A stretch of 64,000 bases of DNA from Haemonchus contortus. Lineage: Eukaryota > Nematoda > Chromadorea > Rhabditida > Trichostrongylidae. Below the pieces are notes generated by a model. The model had not been told where the DNA came from and ran no database searches. It saw only the letters and a program-made list of their open reading frames with translations. Positions 1 to 10,265 of this stretch are shown piece after piece (position 1 is the stretch's first letter; each line of letters begins with the position of its first letter). Location of the stretch: the NCBI GenBank assembly GCA_000469685.2, contig LS997563.1, positions 10,132,940 through 10,196,939 on the forward strand. The letters run 5' to 3'. A program made the position numbers and the translations under genes.

Positions 1-1
1 T

Positions 2-1424
2 ATCGAGAAAGATGCGTCAACCATCTTCGTCAATGCAGTATCTTCGCTGCCAGTCGATGCAAGGAAGATAGCGGAAGAAACGTCCAAAGATCCAAACCTG
101 AAGGAAGTGCTACATTTTGTACGGAGCGGAGAGTGGCCAAAGAAATCGGATGTTGCCAGAAGATTCAATTCTCTCAAGGAATCGCTCTCCACACAGAATG
201 GATGCCTATTAATCGGAGATCGCATTGTCATTCCAGATACTTTACGAAAAGCAGTACTTTCCGAACTTCACGACGGACATCCAGGGATGACTCGCATGAA
301 GATGCTCGCCAGAAACTATGTTTATTGGACAAACATAAACGACGACATCGAAACCTTCGTGAGAACATGCCGTCGCTGCCAGGAAACTGCTAAGAATCCA
401 ATCAAGACTACGCTTCATTCATGGCCGATAGAGGACAAACCATGGAATCGTATACATGCCGATTTTGCTGGACCTATCAATGGGAAAATGTACTTCGTCA
501 TTGTCGACGCTTACTCGAAGTGGCCGGAGATCGTGGAAATGTCATCAGTGACGACAAGTTGCACAATTAGAGAATTACGCCGTCTTTTCGCCCAATTCGG
601 CAATCCGCAGACACTGGTAACAGACAATGGAACTCAATTCACGTCTGCTGAGTTCGAAGACTTCTGCACCAAGAACGGTATCAGACACATCAAGTCTCCG
701 CCATTTCATCCACAGTCTAACGGTCAGGCAGAGGGGTTTGTCGACACCTTCAAAAGGAACTTCAAAAAAAATGAAGGAAAGTTCATCGCCGACAGAAGCT
801 CTACAAAACTTCCTGCAGACTTATCGTCGAACTCCTTGCCCCTCCGCACCAGGAGGACAGTCACCTGCAGAACTGTTCCTCGGGAGACAGATCCGGACAA
901 GACTCAACCTGCCCAAACCGTGTGCTATTACGAACTCCAACAAACGGGATCAGAAAATGGAGACACAATATAACCGCCATCACGGAGCCAAAGGCAAACA
1001 ATTCAACATTGGAGACGTCGTGTGGGCTAAGGACTATCGTTCCGGATGGCCAAAGCAGACGCCGGGTCAAGTACTACAACGACATGAAGACAGACTCTAC
1101 GACATAGCAGTAAATGGAGAAATCTGGAAGAGACATGCCAATCAGCTACGCTTACGCGTTAATAGTGATGAACATACCACCGTACCAACATCAGAACTCG
1201 CTGAGCTACAGCTGCTGCCAATGTCAGCGCCAGCCAATGTTACAGGAGAAAGAAAGACAAAACAATCTACCATTGCGGGCGGACCACAACTCACACCAGC
1301 AATGGACAGTATCACAAGAACGACTCCTTTTGAGCCTCAAGAAATTGATGGACAACGCCCAACCAGATCACGACGCGCACCGAAGCGATTGATGGTCGAT
1401 CCCAAGAAGAAGACGTACGCTTAG
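2..1424 (+). pseudogene. pol polyprotein, integrase region, frameshifted
   Basis: This fragment encodes the enzyme that inserts the element's cDNA into the host chromosome. The frame is open from base 2. An HHCC zinc-binding domain lies at about 270-380 (HDGHPG, then CRRCQ). The catalytic DDE core follows: first Asp in HADFAGPI, second in VTDNGTQF, Glu in NGQAEGF. A typical C-terminal stretch includes QSPAELFLGR. The frame changes at a run of eight A's (764-771): the upstream frame continues to 973 without family-like sequence, while the integrase C-terminus continues in another frame to the stop at 1424. No chromodomain is evident. The single lesion sits in a homopolymer, so either an assembly error or a young inactivating mutation is possible. 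Confidence 0.9.
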
Positions 1425-1436
1425 AGCGTCCATCTT

Positions 1437-1446
1437 AGGGGGGAGG
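1437..1446 (+). promoter_or_regulatory. Polypurine tract priming plus-strand DNA synthesis
   Basis: AGGGGGGAGG lies directly before the LTR start and 13 bases after the pol stop. This is the position and composition expected of the RNase H-resistant primer of an LTR retrotransposon. Confidence 0.85.
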
Positions 1447-1607
1447 TGTTGTAGTAGTAAGGAGTTATTGATACTGTTAATGATACTTATCACTATCGCG
1501 TTCAAGCCATGATCTCATTGGGGTATATAAACCCCTCGATTTGTTGTACAGTTAGTTTATCGTCTAATAAACACTCTGCTGCCTGTCGACTACCTCCAGA
1601 CGCAACA
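1447..1607 (+). repeat. 3' LTR (161 bp)
   Basis: The repeat starts TGTTG and ends CAACA, the short inverted ends of an LTR. A TATA-type box (GTATATAA) lies near 1521-1528 and AATAAA near 1566-1571, so promoter and polyadenylation signals are both present. At 161 bp it is short for a Ty3/gypsy LTR. The 5' LTR is outside the window, so its identity to this copy (and the insertion age) cannot be read. Confidence 0.8.
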
Positions 1608-2827
1608 CCCTTATTGCTTGAAGTGTTCGGCGAACAGCTGGATCTTCTCAATTTTGTTTTCGATAACGCAATCGTCCCATGAACTGATGGAAAACTTGAA
1701 CAGATCATGTTTGCTGATGTTTTCGAGAGCATTCCTACTGGGAACTCCGCTTCCGTTTCTTCCACCTTCAAAATGACCGCTCGTTCTCCACTCTACTTCG
1801 TCAACCTATTGAGACCTCACTGAATGGCTGTGGGTGACGTCTTTTTGTAAACTTGACCACCATGAAGTCTCCATAGAATTTTAGAGGGAGGAAAAAAGAG
1901 TGAAGGCCGGTCGCAGTATGGGATGCCTTGCTGCGACGATTAAGTTCTTAATTGACTCCCACATCAACTTTTGTCTTCTTAGTTTACCTTCATGTCGATT
2001 CAACACTCGTAATTCCCATCTCTGTGAGGTGATTAGTCCGCTGGAGACTCAGGATTGAACTCTGACTGGTTTTCTGCTAAGCAATCACTAATTCGCTGTG
2101 GAGGCATTCATAGTGCGACTCTGACCTCGGCTTCAGCGCTAGAACGCCGAAAAGTAGTACGCATATGTGAGAGACACCCGGGTAACGGAACTTCTCCCCT
2201 TTCGCGGCATTCTCCCTTGCGGCATGCGGCAAATGTCACTGCAATTACCGTGCTCACCCCGCCTCCCGCCAGTCGATAGGACGCGATATTTTTCCTTGAC
2301 TTGCTTGCTTTTTCATTGGATTTTATCGTTTTTTCCTCTGTTTCTTTTTAGTTTTCATGTTTATTAGACTTGATTAATTAAAATGACTCCTCCTATATAA
2401 ACGACGATCAGTACCGCATCGGAATTGTCGGGAGCGGCCAGCCCATTCAAAAAATTGAAGGACTCCCTACCTCACAAATTGCACGCTCCAATCTTTCATC
2501 GCAATCCTGCGATAGGCGGCGGGTGTGGCGTGTGCGACGCCGTGTTAGGGGAGAAGTTCCCGGACCCGAGACACCCAGACAGCCACAGACGGCAATGCAT
2601 TTATACGGAACTTGCCATCGTACATCTTCTTTATCTTTTCAAGGAAGCAGTTTTCTTTTTATCTTTGCTAGGATACCCTCTTAGGAAAAAAACCCTTATC
2701 ACTTCTCTTGCATTTGCGGTAACGGCGTTTTGCATCCCAATCTTCCCTTTCTATCCGTTCCCTATAAGCCCGCACCCAGTATGAGTTGTCTGAATGCATC
2801 CTATAATGTTACTGTCGATAAAAATCG
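1608..2827. other. Spacer without a recognised gene
   Basis: No gene could be supported. The minus strand just outside the LTR (about 1610-1800) reads as coding-like sequence in one frame, but no family was recognised and no splice sites were confirmed. The remainder holds only short chance frames. Confidence 0.5.
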
Positions 2828-3328
2828 AAGGCACACTTCACGATGTGAGTGGTTTTTGGATTTCTCCATGGGATGAATCTGAGGCTCCCTCTCATACCAC
2901 ATCTGGTGCTGTCTTGTCTGATAACGGGGCGTTATAATATAAGGCTCAAAGAATGGCTCGTGTGTATACACAGACGTGTTTCAGCGGCGCAGTAGAGACT
3001 GTGCCGATCTTAAGGGAACCCATGTAGCAAGTTGAAACAACTTGTCATGACCCACAGCGGCAGTAAAAGGCAGTTTTGTACAGCTCCGTGGTGTAGTCAG
3101 CTCTTTGAATAATTGCAAAAGCTGAAATCTCGTCCGAATACCTCTTCCATATTAATTCCGTCATGGTAATCTCGTCCAACCTCTATTTTCTATACATTTA
3201 ATGAGCCTTATTTTTCTCAAAATCAGCGAATTCACTCGCTTTCTTCACTACCAATGATCAATTGCCAGCCTATACTTCCGGTTTTCGACTAAAAAGTGTT
3301 ACCACTAAATTGTCGTGAACTGTGCCTT
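2828..3328. repeat. MITE-like element, family A, copy 1 (501 bp)
   Basis: The element starts AAGGCACACTTCACGAT and ends with the near inverse GTCGTGAACTGTGCCTT. Its interior matches the copy at 40720-41227 over long stretches, for example AAATCTCGTCCGAATACC and the TTCTTCACTACCAATGA segment, in the same orientation. There is no coding capacity. It looks like a non-autonomous DNA transposon relic. Confidence 0.8.
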
Positions 3329-4107
3329 CATGGTACTAAACTGGAACTTGCTACAAACAAACATAGAATTTTCTCGAGGATGGTATATAAATTATTGTTT
3401 ATGTAAAAGAAAATCAAAGTTGACGAACGCCTTGTCCTTCTGTGAAAATGTCGCTTGAAACTCTCCGCTCAAAACTCCCTCCCCCCCCCCCCCCCCTCCC
3501 ACCTCCCCGTCCTCGTTATCCCCTCCCGACCAACGAGCTCCTTTCTATACACGTGTAATTTTAGACCAAGTGCGAGATAATTCTTTTTATGCATTTGTGA
3601 TGGATTAATGATTTGGGGAGTTTGACGCTTCGTCTCCAATAATATTTCAGTTTTCAAGCTTTTCCGAGAAATGACCATTTCATGAGCTCAACCGGAACTG
3701 TTCCAGCTTCATGCCCATTTTTTTCTTTTTAACACCAAATTAATCTTATTCTCGATTATTTTCTTATTTTTTGGACCAGTTGTATTGCTCTGATTCATGG
3801 AAGTATATTGTCAAGGCATCATGTCTGTCTACAATTAGTCAACTTCTACATTGAAAAAGCCATCATTTAATTGGTGACAGACTGACAGTCAAACAGGCCT
3901 AACTAGTAGTAGAGCGCGAGTAGAACTGACCCATCTGGCTGAAAAAGAGAAGAAACGGGATTTGAGCTGTTGGATGGTGGTTTGGAATTCCAGTCCATGG
4001 TCTTCGAAATCCTCTGTGTTTGGCACACAACAACCCATTAGACTTCCACTCGAATCGTAGTTTCATTTTCATGTGTATGTAGCTACGCGTTTTGCAGTTG
4101 ATCTCAG
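3329..4107. other. Spacer with a 16-base C run
   Basis: No gene is seen. A run of 16 C's occupies 3481-3496, followed by pyrimidine-rich sequence. Such tracts are weak points for assembly. Confidence 0.5.
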
Positions 4108-4259
4108 TGGCCGCCTTCATAGTCCGCAATTTGGCCCGCGAGCGAGCGACGGGAAACTTCTCGTTCGGCGGAATCGACCAAGATTTAGTCGTAAATAAGG
4201 GGCAAGCGCCGCGCTCGTCGCTCGCTCGCGGGTCAAATCGCGGACTATGAAAGCAGCCA
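4108..4259. repeat. MITE-like element, family B, copy 1 (152 bp)
   Basis: The ends are TGGCCGCCTTCATAGTCCGC and, inverted, GCGGACTATGAAAGCAGCCA. The arms continue inward through a CGAGCGAGCG-rich segment to over 40 bp of near-perfect inverted repeat with a small central spacer. It is related to the copy at 57231 and shares end sequence with the element at 37823-38020. Confidence 0.8.
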
Positions 4260-4625
4260 GTGCATTTATCCTCCCCTACTGATCTGGTTCCAGTCAACCG
4301 GCCTCGGACAGCTGGGAAGCCTGCTTTTCCCGGGCGAATTCCTTCCCTTGACCATGCCTGCGTGGTAAGGTGCCACTTTCAAACTTGACTTTTAAGCACA
4401 TCTACAGAATCTACAGAATTTTAATTCTAGTGCAGAGTTTCTCACCAATCAGTCCCACAGTGAAAACACAAGTTATCCATTCGAACGTCACCACGATTTT
4501 TAGTGATTGTTGATGGTGGTGGCACATCCCAGTTATTATAAACACAGTTGTGGGTTACTCAGTAAGCTGGGCTGGGCATATGGAATCAGCACATTTTGGA
4601 ATCGCGCCAGTGACCAGTTGCAAAC
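4260..4625. other. Spacer, nothing recognised
   Basis: Short unremarkable sequence between the MITE and the mariner element; no gene or repeat was recognised. Confidence 0.4.
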
Positions 4626-5931
4626 TACAGGGTGCGGCAAAAGTTCTGGCAATGGAAAAATATGATCGTAAAAACGGTCAAATCGATTGATACATGATAC
4701 TACTCCAACAGCATTTAAGAACAGCTATATAGATCACAAAAACAACCTAGATCTCACGATAGCCTCCTTTTGCGCGAATACAGGCTAAAATTCTAGGAAA
4801 TGCGCCGGAGACGGCGGCACGAAGGTAGTCCTCGTCCAAATCCTCCCATTCTTCAACGAGGGTTGCACGTAGAGCATCCAAACTTCTATGCTTAGTAGAG
4901 CAGGCCTTCATATTAAGAACTGACCACACGTAATAGGCCAATTGACCTGAGCCTGGACTGTTGGGGGCCAATCGTCCGACGAGGCGAAGTCTGGAGGTGC
5001 GCTGCGCACCAGTCCTGTACCACTTTGGAGCTGTGTGCTGGAGCTGATTCCTGTTGATAAATCCATGTCCGGTTGCCAAAATGGGATTTTGCCCAGGGGA
5101 GTATCTCCTTCTCCGACACACCTTTTGAGTATGTCTTGCTATTTACATTGAATGTTTTCTCCAAGAAAATCAAGGGCAACTTGCCTTCCGATGTGATTTC
5201 CCCAAAAACCATAAACGACTTGTGGTGTACAGATCGCTGAGCAATCCCTCCATGTTGGCTGTCTTCTGCAGGGCTTCCCGCTATCATCCTATCGTTTTGG
5301 GTGTTCAGGAATTGATCTGTTGAAAACAGGCATTCGTCAGTGAAAAGGATGTCACTGTGCAGTGCCTGCGAAAATCGCTTTAAAATCTCCTTACATCTTT
5401 TTAGCCTAGTTTTCTTCACACGCTCAGCCAGCATGTGAGCTTTTCTGATCTTATAAGAGCAAGGTCGAAGGTGGCTGGTGACAATCCTTCCAACAGATCG
5501 AGCAGAAATACCCACATCAGAAGCCATTTTTTGTCGGACCTACGAGAGTGGCGGCGGATTTTCTCTCGAATGAATTTCACGATCTCCTTTGTCCTTGCAC
5601 TCTTCAGCCTTCAACTTTTGGGCGTGTCCTCCATAGTTCCTGTCGTCTTGTACCTGTTAACGTTATTGTACACGGTTCTCAAGGGAACCTGGAGCTGATT
5701 GAAGGTGGTCTTTGCCGTGCATCCAGCCAGATGTAGGTGCAGGATGGAGGCTCGTTGGTCTTTGCTTGTCACCATTGTGTAAGATGGCATACTCAAGAAC
5801 GGCCCATTCATGAAATGTATAGAAGAGGACCTGCAGTAAATAATGGCACAGATCCTGTCGAGACCGAAGGCCTCATTTTTTTTATAGAGAACCCGAAATG
5901 GCCTTTGCCAGAACTTTTGCCGCACCCTGTA
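4626..5931 (-). mobile_element. Tc1/mariner-superfamily DNA transposon
   Basis: The element is bounded by 27-bp perfect inverted ends that begin TACAGGGTGCGGCAAAAG on the left and mirror this on the right, ending CCGCACCCTGTA. The outer TA at each end is the TA target duplication of the superfamily. The length of about 1.3 kb is typical. It carries one transposase relic on the minus strand. Confidence 0.93.
4747..5790 (-). pseudogene. Tc1/mariner transposase, broken
   Basis: In intact form this enzyme cuts and pastes the element. The N-terminal part (5790 down to 5611) has an HTH-like segment with RTVYNNVNRYKTTG. The middle part (5527-4913) starts MASDVGISARSVGRIV, the second HTH, and includes the first catalytic region (FTDECLF) and APAH. 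The C-terminal part (to 4747) includes YYVWSVLN and a tail typical of the family. The frame shifts twice: between 5611 and 5527, and again upstream of 4913. The second catalytic position reads QQES where the family usually has QQD, and the third reads NSPG where SPDLNP is usual. It is therefore non-functional. Confidence 0.9.
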
Positions 5932-8900
5932 CGGTAATGCCACGCGGGTCCACTACCATCTACACCGTCAGGGGATCGAGCCCCGGATTAGTATCCATCT
6001 GGTTCAATGAACCCCTTCATCCTTTCGCGTTCGATAACTGGTACCAGACTCGTCTAGGAGGATAATAACATTGACTTGTACATTAACTGGTCCTTGCAAG
6101 TCGTTACAGTCCACGTACAAACATTTTAGGCAATCATAGGCCACTATGATTCTGACTGGGAATCGAATGAATGGTGGACGCTTCCCTGAATTGGATTAAT
6201 CAGCGACAGAAGCTTGTCTTCTACTTCGAGCTTACCGGCCTTGATCATACTCAAGGAAAAGATTAAGAATTGTGTCAAGTGCGGAAGTCGAAAAAAATCA
6301 GACTTTCAGATGTCCTTGGCATCGATCGTTCAATGAAATATGGGTCAAGAAATGACATTGGAAAGGTCTGGAAAATGGTCAATGCACTTTCAGTTTGGAA
6401 AATGAGGCCTTCCCCAGTCTGGCACTTGTCTGTTATGCTTGTAGCGATTCATTGCCGCTAAGCCGGCTGGTCTGTACTACCTTCTTGGAGGAGTTTGATC
6501 CCAATGGTAGTCCATTTCCAAATCTCAAAGTCCATTTATACACCTTCTTTATCTAAAAATTCGTCTTGATTTGAATTCTTCTTTCGATTTGATTTTTGGA
6601 TTCGATCGATTTTCCTGGGTTGACATCGAAAAGAAAGAGATTTTCAGATCGTAAATATGATGGCAATGTATCCTTGCATTATTAGGCTCTGAGCTTTCAA
6701 ATTATAGTTGGTAATCCAACATTTTTGCACCAAAAAAGCGATCTGTGCTCTTGAGTGGATTCTCTCAGTTCCAGCGTTCCCTTCATTAGACGCAAATTAC
6801 TCATAAGCCAAATCTTCCGTCTTTCGCTTGATAAAGAAATTGATGAACCACAGGAGAAGTGGTTTGGTTCCATATTCCTTGCCCGAAGAATTCTTTGCAT
6901 GCTTTCTTATTCGCCGAGAGAAAGATCTGGGAAACGAGCTTCAAGTTTTATCGAATTTACGAGAGTGTATGAGAAAAATTTCATCGATTAGATCTCATTT
7001 AGCCGAGGCTGAATCCAGGGATAGGAACTGTTGATTTACGATGTATCGCCTATTTCTTCTTCCTCATTCAGGCGGAGGCGTTGGGAAGAAAGAGTGTAAG
7101 CAAGTGATGGTAATACTGGCATGAGCTCGTTACTCCCAGATCATATCATCCCATTCGTCCCGTCACCCCGGCGTTGCATTACATGCCCTGGCTGGTCTTG
7201 AAGGGTATACTTACCTGCATCCATAAGGTTTCGCTGATTGGGCGTTCGAAGGCTATAGGTACTCCAGGTAAAGTCGAAAGAACTTGCCAACATCAAAGGC
7301 CTTTATGAACCCCACAGTTGGTTTTTCTTCGCGATGATATCCCAGATATGTGAAATTCCATCGCCCACGAGACATCACTACGAATGCAGTGATAAACTGA
7401 TTAGCCCCGACTGTGTGAGAGATTTGAAGCTGGTTCTGGTGGCTGATGGACGGGAGATCGTGCCGGTAGTGGACGATCTGTCAAGCCACCATGAAGCGTC
7501 GCCGAGATCATTAACGCCTACCTTTAATTCATCCGTGCAGTGTTATCGCCTTGTCCGGTTACTTCTTTGGACTGCCCATCGACTACTCATTGCCGTCCAG
7601 TACATAACTATCTCACCATGCCCATCATTTTTCGATTGGTCTGCTTAATATCACTTTCTTCTACTTATTTACATGTTTATTTACTTGCGGGCAGATAGAA
7701 AGCTCTCAATGGTTGAGGGCGAGCAGTCTGCCCTTTAACTCATATTGTGTCGAAGAGCAGTACCTTACTCGAGACGACTGATCAGATCAAATCTGAGGGC
7801 ACCACGACCGGTCTCGAGATCAGGTGCCAGTACCAATGGTGGTTCTGTTCTCCGCCACCGTACTTCTGTAACCTCTGCCATGAGCTTCTTCGGGGGCAGA
7901 TTTTTCTGCACGATGCCCAGAGGAATGGGGCGCTTTTAGGACGAGCTTGAGAATTCTGGATTGTCCCTTTCAAATTCTCTCCGTCTCAGAGTAGGCACAT
8001 GCCCTAGAAAGACAAGATTTCGTTTCCTCATTCGTTCGATGCTTATCGTTCCTACGGTTGATCCCAGTCTCATCGAAGGTGGTGGTGTAATACGGGGCGC
8101 CATGACCACACGCATAGTGCGGAAATCTTAACCAAGCCGCTTAGCTTTGGATTTCTTTGGAGTCGACTCTGAAAATGCGAAACTCGTCTGTCTGATGATG
8201 AAAATCTTCGTTGATCGTATTACTGGCCGAGTAAGCTATCCATTGCTTCTGCGACTTCCAGTGGAAGTAGGATGAGTGGCGTATACCTGAGATGCACGGC
8301 AAAAGTAGCCCATCTTTCTAACCGTCTATATAATCGATCCTGTCGTAGTGCATCATTGGACGAGCATCAGTTTTTTTTAACAGAACGCAAGGAACTCGTC
8401 AACGTTGCCGAATAAATGGAAAAGCCTCAGGAACAGGTTCTCTAACCGTCGTGCTGAGCATTGCGGGAACGAGATGCATAGATCCGACCACTGGCGACAT
8501 TCTCTTCGTTTCCGCTGAGCCGGATGTCAGCAGTGAATGCCTTTTTGTAACCAACAGCATACGGCTAATGTTTCTTCAGAGGTTGCTTTAGCAGTGGTTC
8601 AGTAGATTTCCTTGCATTTTCGCTTACAACCTTCCTTCTTCAGCTTCGTCCTTTCGCATTTTACCATTCCTTTTGTCCAACCCTCGGCAACGTTGACGCC
8701 TCCCACCTCCTTACTTGGATTTCTTTCGAGTTTTTCCATTTATATGACGAACATCATGTGTGTGTGATGCTGCCGAACGGGATTTACCCCTCCGACCGGT
8801 CTCTGTCAACGCTGACCTGACGATGTGTTCAGCCGCCTCATTCGTCGTCAAGTCATTCGTCTATGTTGATCAATCCCTCCTTAATGATTTACGGGATTTC

Positions 8901-10247
8901 CGAGGAAATCGATTCCTTCGATGTAAACTCTTGTAATATGCTGTGTCCTGGAGCGAAATTATTATTTTCATGTTTGTGGTCATCCATTTGTCTCCAGTGG
9001 TTGTTTACCTTTTTTGACATCTGTTTCTGATTTTTGCTTTGCAATGTGCATTTCTTCAGAATCTTTTTTTCATTGTAAGGGATAGCTATGATGGTTAGGA
9101 ATGTTCTCTGCACAACCCCTTGAATCCCTATAGGGCACTACGTTCCCACACTTTTTTCCAGTCTGTAGTAGGTCGTCAGCAACGAAGGAGATGAGAGGCG
9201 GTAAAGAGAGTCCCAGGGTTCAGAACTTCTATTTATTCGGTCACTCCACCATTATTTTCTTTCCTGAAATTGTCTGAGACGATGCTTCTGCAAGTTCTCT
9301 CGACTGAGGCCCTTTTGCTTCAGCAAAGTTTAACCCTGTATTGCTACGAAATGATCCCAGAAGGCGTGCAACTGTCGAAGGAAGGATGAATTTCTGCATC
9401 CTTCGGCGGGATATCTTAGCCAGGCTTGTTGAAGCTAAGAAATCTCTTCCAAATTGTTCATGTGAGAGGGAGGGTCATGGAAGCTGTTGTTGTTTACCTT
9501 TTCTTTTTTTCAGATCTTTCACGAGTTTAATACTTTCTACTCCTACCCTCTTGTTAGTTTTCGGTTTGAAACTAGCCACATTCTTCAAAAAAAAAAGTGA
9601 GATCAAGTCATCCATCTCCTCCTACATCCACACTTAATTCTTCTTTGGTGATTGACAGGAGATCCTATTAGGTTTAGAAATTCTTCCCATCATGACTCAC
9701 CTTCACCTACGAGTTCAGTAGTTCCGGATATTTGGCTAATCGCCACCACTCATCATTTCAGATTAATCGAACGACGTTCTCCGGTCAAGCATGAAGTTGA
9801 TCGCTTAAGGGGTTGCTCCGAAGAAATCGTGTTATGGACGTACCTAAAAAGTTGGCGACCTTCTGGAGAAGTTTTTGAGGGCTTTGCGACGGACCTCCCC
9901 TACCGAACAGCAGCGGAGCTTCGAATGATATGAATTGGATCAGTCACACAGCCGTCCAACGTCATCGTCGCAGTGGTCGTTTCATAGTCTCCCTTTCACT
10001 GGCTTTGTCCCATTTCGAACTGCTTCGTTTTCACATTGCGCCCAGTATATGCCCAGCCCATTTGCTTTCGTCTCACTTTTCCCATCTCAATACCGTTCTT
10101 CTCTCCCATGTTCTATTTCTTTATCGTTCTCTTTCTCTTTGAACATTTCTCTCATCCCTAAATTGTCCCAAGAGCGCGGACAATTGACCATACCCAACGC
10201 TCCTCGGTCTTTTTTGTCGTGTAAAAATCGAACAAGGACCTTATTCA
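5932..10247. other. Gene-poor region with decayed coding-like stretches
   Basis: No complete gene was recognised. On the plus strand, several adjacent frames between about 7330 and 8430 look coding but are broken by stops and frame changes (for example SENAKLV followed by LMMKIFVDRITGRVSYPLL near 8165-8270). On the minus strand, an exon-like segment near 7330-7220 ends in a strong donor, CAG then GTAAGTATAC. None could be tied to a protein family. The rest shows only short chance ORFs. Confidence 0.45.
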
Positions 10248-10248
10248 G
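10247..10248 (+). promoter_or_regulatory. Probable spliced-leader acceptor of the PTR gene
   Basis: CTTATTCAG ends at 10248, 17 bases before the start codon at 10266. A 3' splice site with no evident donor upstream, this close to the ATG, is what a nematode trans-splice site looks like. Inferred from pattern only. Confidence 0.5.
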
Positions 10249-10265
10249 GTTAAGGGTCTCCTTTA

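Larger units (their letters stand above)
1..1607 (+). mobile_element. Ty3/gypsy LTR retrotransposon, 3' portion
   Basis: The left edge of the window lies inside the pol gene. Present in order are the integrase end of the polyprotein (2-1424), a polypurine tract (1437-1446) and the 3' LTR (1447-1607). The order integrase, purine tract, LTR and the style of the zinc finger and DDE core are those of Ty3/gypsy elements. Protease, reverse transcriptase, RNase H and the 5' LTR must lie to the left, outside the window. One frameshift in pol suggests a dead or wrongly assembled copy. The superfamily is clear; the lineage within it is not. Confidence 0.93.

Noticed and set aside
3481..3496. 16-base C run, with similar G runs at 22725-22737 and 50682-50695
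   Set aside because: Homopolymers of this kind are common in such genomes and prone to sequencing error; no function is implied.
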